From NCBI GenBank assembly GCA_015257125.1, contig JABZKU010000050.1, positions 1-8,910 of the forward strand: DNA of 8,910 nt, read 5' to 3'. Both the position numbers and the translations under genes were made by a program. Source of the DNA: Prevotellaceae bacterium. Lineage in GTDB: Bacteria > Bacteroidota > Bacteroidia > Bacteroidales > Bacteroidaceae. The notes beneath the pieces were generated by a model. The model did no database searches, was not told where the DNA came from, and was given only the letters and a program-made list of their open reading frames with translations. This document shows, in pieces, positions 6,422 through 8,910 of the stretch (positions within the stretch are counted from its first letter, which is position 1; each line of letters opens with the position of its first letter).

Positions 6422-7114
6422 TTAGAAGTCTTCGCCTTCTACTTTGGGACCGGTGTATTCGCGACGCTCCTTGACCTGCGGTGCCTTCTTGGCGGGTGCA
6501 GGTTGTTCTTCGGTCGTGGTTTCGACTTCCACGGCGGGAGCTTCGGGCAATTCCTCTTTCTCTTTCTTGACGGGAGCCTTTTTAGGCGCGAGATACATCG
6601 TCATGCGCTTACCTTCGAGTACGGGCATAGATTCCACCTTGCCATAGTCCTCGAGATCATTGGCGAAACGCAGGAGCAGTACTTCACCTTGTTCCTTGAA
6701 GAGGATGCTTCGTCCACGGAAGAAGACATAAGCCTTGACTTTGTCGCCTTCGCTGAGGAAGCCTTTGGCGTGCTTGAGCTTGAAGTTGTAATCGTGATCG
6801 TCGGTTTGCGGGCCAAATCGAATCTCTTTGATTTCCACCTTCACTTGCTTGGCTTTCAGCTCCTTTTGCTTCTTCTTCTGTTGGTAGAGGAATTTCGAAT
6901 AATCGATCAATCTACAAACGGGGGGCTGCGCATTGGGGCTGATCTCGACGAGATCTACTCCCTTCTGTTGTGCGAGTCGAAGAGCATCGCGAGTTTGCAT
7001 AACGGTGCTTTCGGCATCGTCTTGCACGATACGCACTTCGCGTACACGGATTTGTTCGTTTACGCGATATTGCGGCTTAGTAGGCTGTTTGCGGTCGTTT
7101 CTATTGGGTCTCAA
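6422..7114 (-). CDS. infC: Translation initiation factor IF-3 with C-terminal extension
   Basis: IF-3 binds the 30S subunit, monitors initiator tRNA and start-codon pairing, and prevents early 50S joining. The 230-aa product has the N-domain (about 16-75, beginning YRVNEQIR, with LVEISPNAQPPVCRLIDY at 55-72), a Lys-rich linker helix (78-92) and the C-domain (about 92-176, KEIRFGPQTDDHDYNFKLKH to GKRMTMYLAP). Residues 178-230 are an extra tail rich in Ala, Glu, Pro and Lys; E. coli IF-3 ends near residue 180. No ATG lies in frame upstream of the domain. TTG 7112-7114 gives a sensible N-terminus, and ATT 7139-7141 is the other candidate. A rare start codon fits the known IF-3 autoregulation. 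First gene of the infC-rpmI-rplT operon. Confidence 0.95.
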   Translation of the reverse strand: MRPNRNDRKQPTKPQYRVNEQIRVREVRIVQDDAESTVMQTRDALRLAQQKGVDLVEISPNAQPPVCRLIDYSKFLYQQKKKQKELKAKQVKVEIKEIRFGPQTDDHDYNFKLKHAKGFLSEGDKVKAYVFFRGRSILFKEQGEVLLLRFANDLEDYGKVESMPVLEGKRMTMYLAPKKAPVKKEKEELPEAPAVEVETTTEEQPAPAKKAPQVKERREYTGPKVEGEDF

Positions 7115-7164
7115 ATGTGTGAAACTATAGGGTTTGTAAATTGTCTGTATGCTGATTAGCGCTG

Positions 7165-7195
7165 CAAAAATAGTGTTTTTCTTCTAATGCACAAA
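7165..7195 (-). promoter_or_regulatory. Promoter of infC-rpmI-rplT
   Basis: On the minus strand TTTG (7192-7195), a 19-nt spacer and TATTTTTG (7165-7172) match the Bacteroidetes consensus fully. The expected start near 7158 gives a leader of about 44 nt before TTG 7114. It shows that infC does not depend on an upstream thrS in this organism. Confidence 0.8.
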
Positions 7196-7253
7196 AGCTC
7201 GGGGGCAAAAACTTGGGAGGTTTTCTCTTTTGAGGCGTTTTCTTGTAAGGTTT

Positions 7254-7285
7254 CTTGTTGGAATAAAGGTTTGATTGTATTTTTG
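7254..7285 (+). promoter_or_regulatory. Promoter of the DUF2147 gene
   Basis: CTTG (7254-7257), a 20-nt spacer and TATTTTTG (7278-7285) fit the Bacteroidetes consensus. It is back-to-back with the infC promoter, about 60 bp apart. Transcription would start near 7292 and leave a leader of about 50 nt. Confidence 0.7.
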
Positions 7286-7308
7286 CACACGTTTGACTCG
7301 GGTGTGCA
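7284..7308 (+). promoter_or_regulatory. Inverted repeat over the DUF2147 transcription start
   Basis: TGCACAC (7284-7290) and GTGTGCA (7302-7308) are perfect 7-bp inverted repeats 11 nt apart. They overlap the end of the -7 box and the likely transcription start. The spacing of about 18 bp centre to centre would suit a dimeric DNA-binding repressor; a leader hairpin is the other possibility. No regulator gene is visible nearby. Confidence 0.35.
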
Positions 7309-7343
7309 GTTTTTATGTGGCATGCCCCCAATAATTTATCACA

Positions 7344-7790
7344 ATGAAAAGAATCGCAATTCTTTTTCTCCTCGTCTGCCTGGGTGCGACGTTGAGCATT
7401 TCGGCGCAATCGGCGGCCGATAAAATCGTAGGTGTGTATCGTGTGGTGAAAGACGGCCGCAACTCGAAGGTGAAGGTCTTCAAGCACGGCGGTGGCTACC
7501 GCGCACAAGTGATTTGGTTGGAAAACATGAAGAATCCCGATGGCTCGCAGCGCACCGATGCCAAGAATCCCGATCCGGCCAAGCGCCACACGCCTTCCAA
7601 TCAGATCGTCTTGGTCGAAAAAGTGACGTATGACGCCGACGACAACGAGTGGGAAGACGGCCGCATCTACGACCCCACGTCGGGAAAGACGTATAAAGTG
7701 GAAATGTATTTCGAAAAGCCCGATGTCCTCACCGTGAAAGGAAAACTCGGACCGTTCTATAAGAAAATGTACTGGACCAAAATTCAGTAA
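7344..7790 (+). CDS. Secreted DUF2147 family protein
   Basis: Small exported protein of unknown biochemical function. Residues 1-21 are a signal peptide: KR, a hydrophobic core ILFLLVCLGATL, and a likely cut near SISAQ|S. The mature part shows the DUF2147 pattern: opening GVYRVV (30-35), a V.VFKHGGGYRAQVIWLE strand pair (43-60), D.KNPDP (72-78), the hallmark W.DGRIYDP (103-111) with SGKTY (113-117), then LTVKGKLG (129-136) and a closing W (144). Length, 148 aa, is typical. The family is probably a small beta-barrel in the periplasm or outer envelope, but no activity is established to my knowledge. ATG 7344-7346 follows an A/T-rich leader. It is the only plus-strand gene here, divergent from infC and convergent with cdaA. 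Confidence 0.88.
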   Translation: MKRIAILFLLVCLGATLSISAQSAADKIVGVYRVVKDGRNSKVKVFKHGGGYRAQVIWLENMKNPDGSQRTDAKNPDPAKRHTPSNQIVLVEKVTYDADDNEWEDGRIYDPTSGKTYKVEMYFEKPDVLTVKGKLGPFYKKMYWTKIQ

Positions 7791-7848
7791 CGCCCCGTCC
7801 GGTGAGAAGCTTAAGCCTTCCGGTCGACGCTCCTCCAAAGGCAAATAA

Positions 7849-7885
7849 AAAATGCCGCTGCATCTTTGCGATGCAGCGGCATTTT
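7849..7885. terminator. Bidirectional terminator between the DUF2147 gene and cdaA
   Basis: Arms 7849-7864 and 7870-7885 are perfectly complementary (16 bp) with a 5-nt loop. The stem is GC-rich (TGCCGCTGCATC core) and ends in A4/T4, with a six-A run on the left. It lies 58 nt after the DUF2147 stop and 36 nt beyond the cdaA stop, so it can serve both convergent genes. Confidence 0.92.
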
Positions 7886-7921
7886 GGTTTTGAAGTGGAG
7901 CAGGGGAGAGCGTGAGCGGCC

Positions 7922-8776
7922 TTATTCTGCGTGACGAACCGATGTTTCGCCGTTGGGTTGTTCAGCTGCGGCCGCTTCCTTTTCCTTCTTTTCGGGAGGA
8001 ATGGAGAAAGCGTGCATAATGTGCTTTTCCAGTTCCTCGGAAGTGAGTTGCAAGTAAAGTTGTCCTTCCAAAGCGACGGAAACTCCGCCTGTTTCTTCGC
8101 TGACCACGATGGCCAAACAGTCGTATTTCTGCGAAACGCCGAGTGCGGCGCGGTGGCGCAGTCCCAACGACTTGGGGATGTCGGCGTCGTGTGAGACGGG
8201 CAGCAGACAACCGGCGGCGTGAATGCGCACTTTCGAGATGATCATGGCGCCGTCGTGGAGGGGCGAATTTTTGAAGAAGATATTTTCGATGAGTCGTTGC
8301 GAAATCTTCGCATCGATCTGCTCCCCCGATTTCGAGAGGTTGAACAGGTTTTGGTAACGCTCCAAGACAATCAGCGCCCCGACTTTTTGTTTGCCCATGC
8401 TGATGCAGGCTCTCACGAGCGCCATGACGTCTTCGTGATACAAGCTTTCGTTCTTGCCGTGTCGGCGCAGCCATCGCATGAAGAGCGAGGCGCGTTGGGT
8501 GCCGATGCTGGAGAAAAATTGCCGGATTTCTTCCTGAAAGAGCACGATGAGTGCCAAAGCACCGACATTGATCAAGCGGTCGAAGATGCTACCGAGCAGT
8601 CGCATCTTGAGAAACTGCGAAACGAAGATCCAAACAATGATGAAAACCAGTACGCCGGTGAAGATGTTGGACGAACTGGAGGCGCGCATCAATCGGTAGA
8701 TATAGAAGAGCAGCAACGCGACCAGGATGATGTCGATCGCATCTTTGAGATCGAAAGAGAGCGTTCCGAAAATCAT
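7922..8776 (-). CDS. cdaA: Diadenylate cyclase, membrane type (CdaA/DacA)
   Basis: Makes the second messenger c-di-AMP from two ATP; in studied bacteria this controls potassium and osmolyte balance and cell-wall integrity. From ATG 8776 it is 284 aa. Three hydrophobic segments lie at about 13-27, 37-56 and 70-81. A short helix then leads to the DAC domain (about 90-245) with the catalytic motifs DGA (175-177, in SPLHDGAMII) and RHR (207-209, in GLRHRAALG). Residues 260-284 are a Lys/Glu/Ala-rich tail. ATG was preferred to TTG 8782, which would add two residues and overlap folP; homologues begin with a short segment like this. It follows folP after 2 nt, so the two are probably co-transcribed and translationally coupled. 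No cdaR/ybbR or glmM lies downstream, since a terminator follows. Confidence 0.95.
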   Translation of the reverse strand: MIFGTLSFDLKDAIDIILVALLLFYIYRLMRASSSSNIFTGVLVFIIVWIFVSQFLKMRLLGSIFDRLINVGALALIVLFQEEIRQFFSSIGTQRASLFMRWLRRHGKNESLYHEDVMALVRACISMGKQKVGALIVLERYQNLFNLSKSGEQIDAKISQRLIENIFFKNSPLHDGAMIISKVRIHAAGCLLPVSHDADIPKSLGLRHRAALGVSQKYDCLAIVVSEETGGVSVALEGQLYLQLTSEELEKHIMHAFSIPPEKKEKEAAAAEQPNGETSVRHAE

Positions 8777-8778
8777 AG

Positions 8779-8910
8779 TCAATGAGTGAGTTGTAATTGG
8801 TCGGCCGTGCGCATCTTTTCGACAATGCGCACCGCTTCGACGGCTGCGCGCACGTCGTGCACGCGCAAGATGTGCGCCCCTTTGAGGAGCGCGATGGTGT
8901 TGATCACGGT
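8779..8910 (-). CDS. folP: Dihydropteroate synthase, C-terminal end only
   Basis: Condenses p-aminobenzoate with dihydropterin pyrophosphate to give dihydropteroate in folate synthesis; it is the sulfonamide target. Only the last 43 codons are in the window. They read ...INTIALLKGAHILRVHDVRA and then an amphipathic helix to the TGA at 8779-8781. The LRVHDV motif is the last beta strand of the DHPS TIM barrel, whose Arg and His bind the pterin phosphates, and the preceding GA is also typical. The gene runs off the right edge of the window and is not known to be broken. The assignment rests on this motif and on the usual folP-cdaA order in Bacteroidetes. Confidence 0.88.
   Translation of the reverse strand, partial: TVINTIALLKGAHILRVHDVRAAVEAVRIVEKMRTADQLQLTH

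Noticed and set aside
6209..7159. 316-codon plus-strand open frame opposite infC and its downstream gap
   Set aside because: It overlaps the whole of infC on the other strand, and the product looks like a shadow translation (Phe/Leu/Gly-rich, no motif).
7125..7844. 239-codon minus-strand open frame opposite the DUF2147 gene
   Set aside because: It would cover both promoters and the entire DUF2147 gene, which has a clear signal peptide and family motifs.

Overview
The window looks like a piece of a Bacteroidales chromosome, probably Prevotellaceae-like; the genus is inferred and not tested. The support is: a long pyrophosphate-dependent phosphofructokinase of the Bacteroides type, the folP-cdaA gene pair, a DUF2147 protein, no Shine-Dalgarno sequences ahead of the starts, and promoters that fit the Bacteroidetes sigma consensus (-33 TTTG or TTG, -7 TAnnTTTG). 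Nearly everything is on the minus strand. The one exception is a small secreted DUF2147 protein.

Layout from the left edge. (1) Positions 16-2441 hold two tandem paralogues of a membrane-anchored GH25 muramidase. Each is preceded by a similar C-rich/G-rich hairpin terminator and a conserved candidate promoter, so the duplicated unit appears to be terminator + promoter + gene. The upstream copy (right-hand in these coordinates) has one extra base in a T run near its 5' end. Either its N-terminus is frameshifted, or both genes start downstream of the usual-looking ATG. (2) Positions 2537-4177 are the PPi-dependent phosphofructokinase, with a clear promoter and a 17-bp bidirectional terminator. 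(3) Positions 4269-5048 are a tRNA1(Val) A37 N6-methyltransferase (TrmN6/YfiC type). (4) Positions 5049-5473 contain no gene I can recognise. (5) Positions 5474-7195 are the translation operon infC-rpmI-rplT with its own promoter and terminator. infC appears to start at UUG, a 235-nt untranslated stretch separates infC from rpmI, and a hairpin lies just before rplT. thrS, often linked to infC, is absent. (6) Positions 7254-7885 hold the divergent DUF2147 gene with its promoter and a bidirectional terminator. (7) Positions 7922-8910 hold the 3' end of folP followed after 2 nt by cdaA (diadenylate cyclase).

Most of the window is housekeeping: glycolysis, tRNA modification, initiation and ribosome assembly, folate synthesis and c-di-AMP signalling. 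The least ordinary part is the GH25 pair, because of its duplicated control region, its ambiguous starts and its strongly diverged charged tails. I found no CRISPR array, insertion sequence, tRNA, rRNA, prophage or defence cassette.
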